Assembly (NCBI GenBank): GCA_026413225.1 | Contig: CM048552.1 | Span: 131,391,053-131,455,052 of the forward strand | Source of the DNA: Otis tarda | Taxonomy: Eukaryota > Chordata > Aves > Otidiformes > Otididae | Direction of reading: 5' to 3' | Length of the DNA: 64,000 nt | Part shown: in pieces, positions 10,801 to 20,016 of the stretch | How the letters are laid out: each line of letters begins with the position of its first letter | How positions within the stretch are numbered: position 1 is the stretch's first letter | Notes under the pieces: generated by a model | The model's database searches: none | Seen by the model: only the letters and a program-made list of their open reading frames with translations | Told to the model about the DNA's origin: nothing | Program-made: the position numbers and the translations under genes

Positions 10801-12222
10801 CCAGAAAGCAGCACTCTTACTAATGCTCAACATCAGCTTTAGTCTGCCACAGTCTTTTTTGATATACATTGCCATTCTTGCATCTTTTTCCTGCAAGAGA
10901 AAGAAGTGGGTCCGGTGCCCTTGGGACAAATTCAGAAAAAGTGCACAGAAAGGGGCCAGATTTCTTTGAACTCTTTCAGTTAGATCCCTTTCTGTCTTTG
11001 GGAGTGTAACTTCTTAAAACACATGCAAACGTGGGAGAAAGCACCCATTAGAAGAGCCCCACATGGCTGATGTGCAGCTGGCATGGAGCACTCTGTTACG
11101 CTTGCTTAGACACTTCTCCTGTAAGTAGGAGCAATAACTTGTTTTAATGGCAAGTTTGGGTGGGGAGGCTTGGGAAAGTTATGGATAATCAAGTGGTGAA
11201 GTTAACAGGCCTAAGTTCAAGCATGTTAAACTCCTTGGACATGTGTTTTCACTCAGAATAAAGAGGCTGGAGTTTGCAGCAATTTAAACAGAATTAAACT
11301 ACAGAAAATGAAAGCCATTTTATTCCTGCATAAGAGCACCCATATGGCGTTTATCAACCTGCAGTTTAGGCATATTTACATTCCACCTTTACTTGATTAA
11401 CTTTCCTGCATGCCTTCATAATAGGCATGGTCTACGATTTTTCAGTTAGTTCAGGTAGTCTAAAGTATGCTACTTTTACAAATACCATTCCTTGTTTATA
11501 ATCTAATATGGAATCCATCACTAACCGTAATTACACTAAAACTGCTGTAACAGTTGCTTAATAAATATACAAGATTAAATACTTCTATTTTAAAGTGAAA
11601 AGAAAAAGAGAAAAGGGACTATACTTGGACAAGCTCTTCAACAGAAATGAGATTTTGTATGTAGGTGAATAAGTAATTTTTTTCTCAAAATGTACTAACT
11701 TCATCCGGTACATCTATGCTATCTAATAACCTAACCCCCCAGGTCATTTCGAGGTTCTGTCCTTTAATCATCTGTATTAGTCCAGTCTCAGACTCGAATG
11801 GACCAGACTTGGCTGCCTCTGCATTATACAGGGTATGTCTGTTAGCAGTGTTGAAATACTAAAAGTTAAAGTTAAACCTACTAGATTTATGGAAATTTGG
11901 GAACTAAGGTTTAAAACAATGTGCCATTTCCTGATATGCAGGAGGTACCTGTCTAAAAGCAAAAAGCGTAAATGATAAAATGCTAGCTCCATCAGCAACC
12001 CGTGAAGAACTGCTTAGGTTTGGCAAACTACTGAAGAAACTAGGGGAAAAGTAATTCTGGCAGGGGGTACTGGGACCACTGACTCACAGACCTTCTACCC
12101 AAATCATACCACCAACTCAAAAGAAGTAGGTGGAGTAACAGAACTAAGCATGTGTACTTATTTACGTGCTAGGTAGAGAGTCTCTGACCAATCATTTAAG
12201 AAAATAACAATGAATATGTATT
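7874..12222. other. Single-copy AT-rich DNA with one splice-bounded micro-segment
   Basis: No transposon remnant is recognised. TGCGTGCACGCA at 8419-8430 is a perfect 12-bp palindrome. A consensus-like donor CAA/GTAAGT occurs near 9155 without a convincing upstream acceptor. A 25-nt exon candidate at 8609-8633 is listed separately. The remainder shows no supported gene. Confidence 0.5.
8609..8633 (+). other. Candidate 25-nt microexon (unrecognised)
   Basis: A long pyrimidine tract ending CCTTTTCTTGCAG precedes 8609, and the segment ends AAAGG followed by GTAAGC. Both sites are strong. One frame reads RWKIQHTK. No family is recognised. Such short strong-site segments also arise by chance, so only splicing evidence or conservation could confirm it. 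Confidence 0.15.
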
Positions 12223-12786
12223 AGAATCATAGAATCATAGAATAGTTTGAGTTGGAAGGGACCTTTAAAGATCATCTAGTCCGACCCCCCTTCAAGGAGT
12301 GAGGACATCTCCAACCAGATCAGGTTGCTCAGAGCCCCATCCAACCTGGCCTTGAATGTTTCCAGGGATGGGGCATTCACCACCCCTCCGGGCAGCCTGT
12401 TCCAGTGTTCCACCACCCTCATTGTAAAACATTTTTTCTGAATGTCTAATCTGAATCTACCTTCCTCTATTTTAAAACCATTAGCCCTCCTCCTGTCGCA
12501 ACAGGCCCTGTTGAAGAGTTTCTCCCCATCTTTCCTTTAGACTCCATTAGGTACTAGAAGTCCACTATAAGGTCTTCCTGGAGCCTTCTCTTCTCCAGAC
12601 TGAACAGCCCCAACTCTCTCAGCCTGTGCTCATAGGAGAGATGCTCCAGCCCTCTGATCATCATCATGGCCTCCTTTGGATTCGCTCCAACAGGTTCACA
12701 TCCTTCTTATGTTGAGGACTCCAGAACTGGACACAGTACTCCAGGTGGGGTCTCACGAGAGCAGAGAGACAGAATCACCTCCCTTG
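12223..12786 (-). mobile_element. CR1 LINE, 5'-truncated, about 560 bp, antisense
   Basis: It opens with AGAATCATAGAATCATAGAA (the reverse complement of the CR1 3' octamer repeats) and runs through the CR1 3' UTR and the end of the second ORF. Recognisable antisense words are TTGGAAGGGACCTTTAAAG, CCAACCTGGCCTTGAATG, TTCTCCAGACTGAACAGCCC and CTCAGCCTGTGCTCATAGG. It stops within the region of the antisense words GGTGGGGTCTCACGAGAGC. The coding part is broken by stops and frameshifts. Truncation at the 5' side is the usual product of target-primed reverse transcription. Confidence 0.95.
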
Positions 12787-14109
12787 GTGATTTCCCTTAG
12801 AAAGCTGAATATGTTAATATTTTGTGTATAAATAACGGTAAATTTGAAGACTTGGTGTGTGCTGTCTTGGGACAGACACCCATGCCTGAGCACATATGTA
12901 ATAAAAGGAAATACTTCCACCCTGTGTGTGGATTGGATCTTTGCACACCAGGTGATGGACCCAGATTTGGGACAACAGTAGTGTGGTGTGTCAGTGTACT
13001 CACTGCAGAGAGAGTCCTTTTGAATTGGGGTAGGCCACACACACTATACATATTTTATATTTTATTTGAACTAACTCTAACATTAGGAATGCATTAAATG
13101 TGCTCCTGTGTACCAAATGCCATGCTCTCTCACTAGTTTTTTTTTCTGTTTAAAATTAGAGACCATCTTCTATTTTAATTTCATCTGATTAAAGGTACAT
13201 CTACAGCCATATTTCTGTCCATAGCAAGAGTGCAGTGTTCAAGTAGGTCTCCTGGTTGTCCTAGCTTACAGTGCTCTGAGTTTCATTGGAGATGAGTCTT
13301 TAAGCATGAAACCTGGATTTCTTTTGGATAAAAATACACAAGAAAAGAGGGTCCAGTGGCATGACTGATGCCCTCCAGCTACAGGTAAGTTTGCAGCCCA
13401 GGGACCAGACCAGAGATGCTTTGTGGTAAAGAAACACACAAATGCCTATGTCCACTTCCAGATGTAAACTTTGGGTTTGGTAGCAGGCATTGCACCTTTT
13501 TAAATTGCTAGCTTCCCGCTACTGTCAAGTCATTTTGTAGACATGACTGGATACCAAGAGAAGCTGTGACCCCAAGGTGCACTTGAATTTGCAGTGTCGG
13601 TATATGGTCAAATTGAAGTCCAAGACCTAGCCTTGGGTACATTGGTTTGGAAGGCCAGCAATAGCAAGGAAGGAAAAAAATGCAGATTTTGGAAATGCAG
13701 AAGCAGAATTACAACTGAGGAAATAATAAGAAGAAATAAATGAGGAAAAAGAGGGGAAAGAGCTTCTCCACCATCCTTACTCTAGTGTATGCATCTCTAT
13801 TAATCCAGCGTCTCCCAGCTTAGTGAAGCAGGTACCACGCCAATGTGTCAGTGCTTCCTGCTTGCTTGGAGAGTTGCTCCCAGTGGTTTCATTTATTTGG
13901 AATTCATTTGGTATGTGTTTATTGGCTTATGCTATTAAAGGCTTGTCTCCCCACACACGAAGGAACACAGAGGCACACAGACAGGCGTGAGGTGGGGGCA
14001 GTAACCTCACCAGAGAAAGGGGCCCCACTCCTCCACAGGCCGTCACAGGAGATGACTGACCACATGGTCCAGTGGACATCCCTCACCATGGGACAAGGGA
14101 GAGGCTCCC
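12787..14109. other. Single-copy DNA with one exon-like segment
   Basis: No transposon is recognised up to about 13.9 kb. The candidate exon at 13272-13384 is listed separately. From about 13930 the sequence grows G-rich and may already belong to the LTR-like block that follows, whose left edge could not be fixed. Confidence 0.4.
13272..13384 (+). other. Candidate 113-nt exon with a perfect donor site
   Basis: The segment ends CTACAG followed by GTAAGT, an exact match to the consensus donor. Upstream, a pyrimidine-leaning run ends TAGCTTACAG at 13271. The size is typical for a vertebrate internal exon. Two frames stop early. The third stays open for 31 codons and then meets TGA near the 3' end, so it would fit a non-coding transcript or a poison exon better than a coding one. 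It is not recognised. Confidence 0.22.
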
Positions 14110-14530
14110 CAGAGCTTTGTGCAGGCTGAGGGGGCACTACCTGTGTTGGGATAGCACTCATTGTGGGATACAGGGGAAGAACATTTGGGAATTGTGCACA
14201 ACCTATGGGATGTTCAGGGGAGGATCCAAAGGTGCAAAAGGGAGGGGTCATGGTTTGAGGAGGAACAAACACGGGAAAGTAGAGAGAAAAGGAATAAATG
14301 GGGCCAGCTGGAAGTCAGCAAGGGCTGATTAGTGCAGTCTGGCCTTTCTCTTTATTAAACTCAATTTCTGACCATTTTGCTGGGTGATGGGCACTCTATT
14401 CTGTGTGCAAGTGTGTGTATGGGGGGGTCAGAGACCTAGCAACTGGAGCAGGACCGTGGGTCAGAGGAACCATGTGCCTGTGCCACTGCAAGTGAGGTTG
14501 CGTGTCTCACTGTGTGAGTGCTAGTAAACA
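14110..14530 (+). mobile_element. Probable LTR-like repeat, U3-R-U5 part, plus orientation
   Basis: The block has an LTR-like layout: a G-rich upstream part, then CCTTTCTCTTTATTAAACTC with an ATTAAA signal at 14354-14359. A GT-rich segment and a GTCTCACTGTGTGAGTGCTA stretch resembling a U5 end follow. It runs directly into the 31-bp tandem units at 14593. Boundaries and target duplication could not be fixed, and no retroviral coding sequence was recognised. It resembles dispersed avian repeats by general appearance, but the family is not named. An alternative is a single-copy GC-rich region with a fortuitous ATTAAA. Confidence 0.35.
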
Positions 14531-14592
14531 TCAAGATGGACTAGCCAATGGGTCAGCCAAAGACTCGGGAGCCAAGTACAGGAGCAGCCATG

Positions 14593-14747
14593 GGTCTGAG
14601 TTGGATACTGGAGAGACCAGAGGGTCTGTGTGTTGGCTACTGCAGAGGCCAGGGAGTCCGAGTTGGTTACTGGAGAGACAGTGAGGTGTTGGAAGTTGAC
14701 TACTGCTAAGTTCTAAATCTGGACCAGCTACCAGAAAGATCAGTTTG
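14593..14747 (+). repeat. Degenerate 31-bp minisatellite, about five units
   Basis: Units begin near 14593, 14623, 14654, 14685 and 14717. The clearest share GGTCTGAGTTGG, a TACTGGAGAGACCAG core and variants such as GGCTACTGCAGAGGCCAGG. Spacing is 30-32 bp, so the array is regular though diverged. It ends at a (TG)7 run at 14750-14764, and further partial units (CAACCAGGGA, ACCAGCTGCTGG) trail to about 14860. Several short shadow frames across it are artefacts of the repetition. Confidence 0.65.
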
Positions 14748-14749
14748 CA

Positions 14750-14764
14750 TGTGTGTGTGTGTGT
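14750..14764. repeat. (TG)n microsatellite, about 7 units
   Basis: A short uninterrupted GT run sits immediately after the 31-bp units. The wider region 14860-15090 is also enriched in TGTG steps. Confidence 0.8.
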
Positions 14765-16774
14765 CTGGGCATGAGCCAATGGGGCAACCAGGGAAACCAG
14801 GGACCAGCTGCTGGGTGCACTGGATATCTAGGGCCCATTACTGAAGGGATCCATAGTACATACGTGTGTCTTTGTGTGCCTGTGTGTTTGTGTATATCCA
14901 AGTACGAGAAAGATCCCTATGTGTAGAACTTCTCCCCTGATGGGCTTTCGTCTGCCAGAGAGGGGAGCAGGATGAGATCATTGGTGCTCTTTGCATTTGT
15001 GCAAGTGCTGAGCATTTCAGTCCATGCTGGGCTGCCTGTTCGTCCGTGTTTGTATGTATGCGTGTTGTGTATGTTGTATATACATGTACGCCTGTACCTG
15101 CTGGGATCACCTGCTCTGCCTGGCTGCTGGACAGACCTGGTATTCAGCAGCTCCTAAGGCTGCTCGTTGCGTTCCCATTGTGCACAGAGATGACCCTGAT
15201 ATCTCTTCCTCCATTTACTGCTGCAACAACCTCTCCTCTGACGGGAGAGCTAGAGCTGTAATCTCCTCCAAGGCGGATGCAGTCGGTGTGAAGTGGATGG
15301 GCTGTCAAAGGGGCCGGCATCCTTCCCTCCGGGGACCAAACGTGTCACCTCTGAGATTTTCCATCTGGCAGGGAAGCAGCAGGCCTGAGGTTACTTCTGA
15401 GCTCTGCTTCCCTGTCCTGAACTGCTCCATTAAAATGAGCTTCCCAATCAGAGATGCTGATGGTTTGCCACCGTGCTAAGCTCACTGTTGCATTTAAAGA
15501 TGGTTTTAATACATTTAGCTTAGTGATGGGCATCATCCCATGGCTGATGCAACGGACTCCATAGTAAATTTGTCAAAAATGAATGAGTGTTAAAAACATG
15601 CTAATAAAATGTTATTAGAATGACCATTTGCAAAGGTTTATGTCCCTTCTATGCTTACCATAGTACAGCTAATTAGATTTTTTAAAATTATGAAAGTATT
15701 CATATGTTCATTTGAAAACTAAAAGGCAATTTAAAAATAATTCAATGGAAATCAATATAGTGATTTAAAATTCTAATTGATCATAGAGATCTGTTTTCCA
15801 CTGAAAGGCTCAGATGCTAGAGGGGTTTTTTAATATTATGTGTGAAATGGCTCTAACATATCATATACCTTGTTTAGAATTTAATTTTTTATAATTATCA
15901 CACAAATGCTTTTTAAAATTTGAAAATTTTCACAGAAAATTGAAAGTTTGTAATGAAAAATCATTCAGAACATGAGTCTTCTGTGAAAAAAAAAAAAAGT
16001 CTTAGTTTCCCAAATCATTATCTGACTTCAGTGATCGGTCTATAAAATTCAAAACTTAATAGATATGGAATGCCCAACAGTCCAGTCACAGCCGTCTTTA
16101 CAGTTGTACACAGCACATTATATTGTTTTACAGTGCCCTGATTAGATACAGGCAAGAACTGACAAGTGTTGTGGGCCTCCACTACAGACTCTGAGAGGGT
16201 TGCATCTTGCTTAGCCTCAAGTAAGCAAACTTTTAGACCTCTCAGTCTGAACTGTTCACCTTCAAAGCCCAGTTGAGCAGGCATTTCTAGAGGATGATTT
16301 ATCTTAAAGATCTATCTTAGAGGAAGAGGAATTGCCCTCTGGAAATAACTGTGCCTTTCAGCAGATCCAATAGTGAATAATTCAGACCCAGATATTTAAT
16401 TTCTCAGAAAATCTAAGCTTGAGTAGATGGAGTCCATACTTTATGTGCATAAATACAAAAACCTAAAGGCTAATGCGACAAAGCAACAAAAGTAATGCTG
16501 GGCATGTGTGTGCTTGAGCAGAAGTGAGGACAGCACTGCATAGAGCCACACACTTTGGGCATCAAATTCACCAGTTATCCCCAGAACAACCTGAGAACTT
16601 TCCCTGGGTGTATACAGTGTACCTAGTTTGAGGACATCATCCGTATTCCCTTCATTCTTTGTTTAAAAACTTAGATCTTTACATGATGTAACTTGACTGA
16701 AATAAGTCAGCAACCTTCCCCATATATTTTCTATGGGAACTAAAAGATTATGTTTATGGTCGACAATTAAGTGT
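14765..16774. other. Mixed GC-rich then AT-rich DNA, no gene recognised
   Basis: The part to about 15480 is GC-richer and may continue the repeat block to its left. From 15540 to 16010 the sequence is strongly AT-rich. The 151-codon frame at 15024-15479 has no family character and runs through the GT-rich part, so it is not called. Nothing else is recognised. Confidence 0.45.
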
Positions 16775-17307
16775 AGAATCATAGAATGGTTTGAGTTGCA
16801 AGGGACCTTTAAAGGTCATCTAGTTCAACCTCCCTGCAAGAAGCAGGAACATCTCCAACCAGATCAGGTTGCTCAGAACCTCATCCAACCTGGCCTTGAA
16901 TGTTTCCAGGGATGGGGCATCCACCACCTGTCTGGGCAACCTGTTCTACCTGAGAGTGTTCTACCACCCTCATTGTAAAAAATTTTTTCCTCATATCCAG
17001 TATGAATCTATCTCCCTCTATTTTGAAATTGTTATCCCTTGTCCTATTGCAATATACCCTGCTGAAGAGTTTCTCTTCGTCTTCCCTGTAGGCCCCCTTT
17101 AGGTACTGGAAGGCTGCTATAAGGTCTCCCTGGAGCCTCCTCTTCTCCAGGCTGAACAGCCCCAACTCTCTCAGCCTGTCCTCATAGGGAAGGTGCTCCA
17201 GCCCTCTGATCATCTTCATGGACTCACTCTTCGTGGATCCTCCTGTGGACTTGCTCCAGCAGGTCCGTATCCTTCTTTTATTTGGGGCTCCAGAGCTGGA
17301 CACAATA
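16775..17307 (-). mobile_element. CR1 LINE, 5'-truncated, with the 3' end of ORF2 still open
   Basis: The antisense 3' signature AGAATCATAGAATGG opens the element and the usual CR1 words follow. Read on the minus strand, a frame of about 150 codons crosses it without a stop. It carries the known CR1 C-terminal words [20 protein letters not shown] and [20 protein letters not shown], then [11 protein letters not shown]. These belong to the region after the reverse transcriptase domain of CR1 ORF2. The copy ends at ...GCTGGACACAAT and abuts an AT dinucleotide run, so the reverse transcriptase itself is missing. It is one of the better preserved CR1 pieces here but cannot encode an active enzyme. 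Confidence 0.95.
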
Positions 17308-17336
17308 TGTTTATATATATAAAATATATGTGTACT
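17308..17336. repeat. AT-rich run at the truncated CR1 edge
   Basis: TTTATATATATAAAATATATGTG lies exactly where the CR1 homology stops. Part of the run is self-complementary. Confidence 0.6.
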
Positions 17337-17580
17337 CATACATACACGTTTTAACCTGAAGCTTAATTAGAAGTAAGTCCTGCATATCACACAATCTGAA
17401 GGAAATTAATGAGAGATGTATAAGTGTACATACCTACCTAGTAGATTTTTTCTGCTGTGGTACAGCTATCCATACTTTCTCTTCCATGCATTCCAGTTAG
17501 TCATAACTCAAATAATGTTATTTCGAAGCATAAAAACTAACTTTCCTGCATCACAGTTGCGTGTGATACATTCCTCTCGC

Positions 17581-17654
17581 TGTTTGTTTTGTTGCTTGGT
17601 TGGGTTTTTTGTTTGGTTTGTTGTTTTGGCTTTTTTGTTTGGTTTTTTTTGTTT
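17581..17654 (+). repeat. GTTT-rich low-complexity tract
   Basis: About 75 bases consist almost only of G and T (TGTTTGTTTTGTTGC, GTTTGGTTTGTTG and similar). The tract ends a few bases before the LTR that starts at 17664. It is the reverse complement of a CAAA-type repeat. Confidence 0.7.
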
Positions 17655-17663
17655 ATAATGGGC

Positions 17664-18288
17664 TGTCATGGTTTAACCATGACACAAAGGACTGTCGTGC
17701 TTTAAACCCAGTCAGCAACTGAGTACCACACAGCTGCCTGCTCACCCTCCCCGTCCCCAGAGAGATGGAGGAGAGGATCGGGAAAAAAGGAAAACTCGTG
17801 AGCCAATTTACTAGGATAGCAAAGGAAGACGATAATAATAATAAAGTATAGGGATAATAAAGTATACAAAATGAACAATGCACAATTTCAAACAACCCAG
17901 CAACCTGACAACCAGTACAGCCCATCCCAAGCAGCAATTATGGAACGAAATCAAAAGTGATCCCAGAATGATCCTGGGCAGTGAGAGAAAGAGCGAGAGA
18001 GCTGCCCACCAGCCAATCCCTACTTATATACTGAGCGTGACGTCTTTCGCATGGAATATTTCCTGTGGCCATTTTGGGTCAACTGTACTGGCTATACCCC
18101 TCCCAGCTTCCTGCACCTGCACATTAGGAAAACTTGGGAAGCTGGAAAAAGTCCCTGGTCTCTTTAGCAACAACTAATAACACCGGAGTATTACCAACAT
18201 TCTTCACATACCAAATTAATACTAAATCCAAAAGACAACAGCTATTGGGAAAAAAAAAATTAGCTATATCCCAGCCAAAATGAGGACA
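17664..18288 (-). mobile_element. LTR of an avian endogenous retrovirus, antisense, with a duplicated end
   Basis: The body matches the common avian LTR that reads TGTCATGGTTTA...GGACA in this orientation. Evidence includes AGGAAAACTCGTG, the AATGAACAATGCACAATTTC stretch, ACTTATATACTGAGCG (TATATAAG box on minus, near 18026) and the end CCAGCCAAAATGAGGACA. An AGTAAA-type signal is read from AATTTACTAGG near 17806. The left end is odd: TGTCATGGTTTAACCATGACA (17664-17684) is a nearly perfect palindrome, and a second LTR start, TGTCGTGCTTTAAACCCAG, follows at 17693. No 5-bp target duplication is visible at either candidate boundary. No internal retroviral genes flank it. Confidence 0.85.
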
Positions 18289-18385
18289 CACGCTTTATAG
18301 CATCAGCTGATCTACTGTGCTCATATGCATCTCCATACCACAGCTGGAAAATCCCACAGACAACAGCTCCAGCTTACTGTGTGTA
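18289..18385. other. 97-bp spacer between two LTRs
   Basis: The spacer shows no similarity to retroviral internal sequence and has no recognisable primer-binding site or polypurine tract next to either LTR. This argues for two independent solo LTRs rather than one provirus with a deleted interior. Confidence 0.5.
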
Positions 18386-19069
18386 TGTGGTGGTTTAGCC
18401 CAGATCACCACAGAGTTTCTTGCTCACCCTCCCCCTACCCAGCAGGACAGGGGAGAGAAATTGGGAAGAAAGGAAAACTCGTGGGTTGAGATAAAAACAG
18501 TTTACTAAAAATACTAAAAACTACAAAGCTAACAGAATATAAGGATATTAATATATACAAAATATACAAAATGAACAATGTACAATTTCTCACCACCCGA
18601 TGTCCGAATGACTGACGCAGCCCGTCCCGAGCAGCAATCACGGAAACCACACGGAGCAGCAAGCAAAGTGAGGAGAGCAAGCTAGCAAGGTAGAGGGAAC
18701 AATGCCAGCAAGCAAGAGAGAAGAGGATGCCAAGGGTGCCCGAACAGATACCCGAATGGAACGGAATTCAGAAAAGAATGCCTCCTCCCATGGGCAACCC
18801 CCACTTATATACTGAGCATGACATTTATGGCATGGAATACTCTCTTTGGCCAGTTTGGATCAATTACTCTGTCTGTCTTTCACCCAGCCTCCTGCATCTG
18901 CACATTAACGAGACTTTAACGAGACTTGGAAAGCCAGACAGTGTCCTTGGTCTCATTAACAACAACTTGTATCATCAGAGTGTTTTTATCAACATTCTTC
19001 ACAAATGAAATCCAAAACACACCGGCTACTGAGAAGAAAATTAACTCCATCCCTGCTGAAACCAGGACA
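18386..19069 (-). mobile_element. Solo LTR, same family as 17664-18288, antisense
   Basis: It starts TGTGGTGGTTTAGCCC and ends GAAACCAGGACA. Flanks GTGTA (18381-18385) and GTGTG (19070-19074) match at 4 of 5 bases, a probable 5-bp target duplication. It shares with the preceding LTR the AGGAAAACTCGTG block, the run ATACAAAATGAACAATG, and CACTTATATACTGAGCA with the TATA box near 18806, about 260 bp from the sense 5' end in both. An AGTAAA-type signal (GTTTACTAAA) lies near 18500. It carries about 100 extra bases (around 18650-18750) absent from its neighbour and an 11-bp internal duplication (AACGAGACTTT) near 18907-18927. The two copies differ too much to be the paired LTRs of one provirus. 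Confidence 0.85.
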
Positions 19070-19515
19070 GTGTGTTACCATAATACTTTTGTGGCCTGTG
19101 TCAATGCTTTCGCTTCCAGCAGTGAAAGACTTCCAGGTCTTTCTTGGGTGAAGGGCTTGGTTTGGGGTGAAATTTCCTTGGATGAGTGAGTGGCGAAATT
19201 CCTACTGACTTCAGAGGAAGCAGGATTTTCCCTTTAGGGTAAGTGTTATTGTCCTTCCAGACTGTAGGTTTTCGAGGAAGCTGTGTGTCTCAGAACCAGA
19301 GGCTGAAGTCAGGGCTCCACTTTTTCCATGCAATCAAAAAGCAAACCCAGCTTACACGGTCTGAAAATTTCTATTTCCTTTCAATTTTGTGAAATGCAGA
19401 TGAAACTTGAGTTTTAGGTCAAAAGTTGCAGGAGTGTTCAGTTTTTCTTATTAAACTATCTGTCTTGCTAATGAGTAGCATTTTTACAGCTCAACTTAAA
19501 GTTAGTGAAGCTAGA
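19070..19515. other. Single-copy spacer
   Basis: There is no recognisable repeat or coding exon. A donor-like AGG/GTAAGT occurs at 19238 with only a modest acceptor 25 bases upstream, too weak to list as an exon. Confidence 0.45.
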
Positions 19516-20011
19516 TGTTACGCTCAACGTCTTGTTTTATGGAGGATACAACTTGTATATAAAGACAGGAATTTATTGACGGTATAATTGAAACTTTAGC
19601 AGTCTAATCCAAGAGTCATTATTACTCCAGATAAAATTATTACAGAAAAGGAAAGAATATGTCTATGCAGAAAAAGTTTCAATTGTGGTAGTAATAATAA
19701 TACAACTAAAACTGTGACATACACACCCCTTAGTTTCTACCCCTTCTCCTGGTGTCATGCTCCCCTTCCCCGGCTGCTGCTTTTGTGCGGGAATTGGAGT
19801 TGGGGGAGTTATGGGGCGTTGCTGGCATTTGTAGTCCTTCACCAGGAGGGATCTGATGTTCACATTGACAGTTCCTTCTTCCTCACTCTAGGATCTATTT
19901 GGGTTCATTTTTACTTGTTAGCTAACATGCTTTTATATCTTTGCTCTTTCTTAATTGGCCTGAGCTCCACATGAGATCTGAATTTGCTAAGCACAGAGAC
20001 TTTTACAAACA
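19516..20011 (-). mobile_element. Probable solo LTR of a separate family, 496 bp, antisense
   Basis: The segment starts TGTTACG and ends ACAAACA (TG...CA with short TGTT/AACA inverted ends). It is bracketed by a perfect 5-bp direct repeat, CTAGA, at 19511-19515 and 20012-20016. On the minus strand a TATAAAA box (19931-19937) lies about 75 bp from the 5' end, and an AATAAA signal (19572-19577) lies about 55 bp from the 3' end, the order expected in an LTR. It does not resemble the other LTRs here. The boundary choice rests on the matching repeat, so a chance match is possible. No internal retroviral sequence adjoins it. Confidence 0.55.
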
Positions 20012-20016
20012 CTAGA

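Noticed and set aside
15024..15479. 151-codon plus-strand frame rich in Cys and Tyr
   Set aside because: It begins in a GT/TA-rich simple-sequence stretch and overlaps other frames. No recognised domain.
16881..17339. 152-codon minus-strand frame as a host gene
   Set aside because: Its sequence is the C-terminal part of CR1 ORF2, so it belongs to the transposon.
18289..18385. Interior of a provirus between two LTRs
   Set aside because: Only 97 bp, with no primer-binding site, polypurine tract or retroviral coding sequence, and the flanking LTRs are too different to be a pair.
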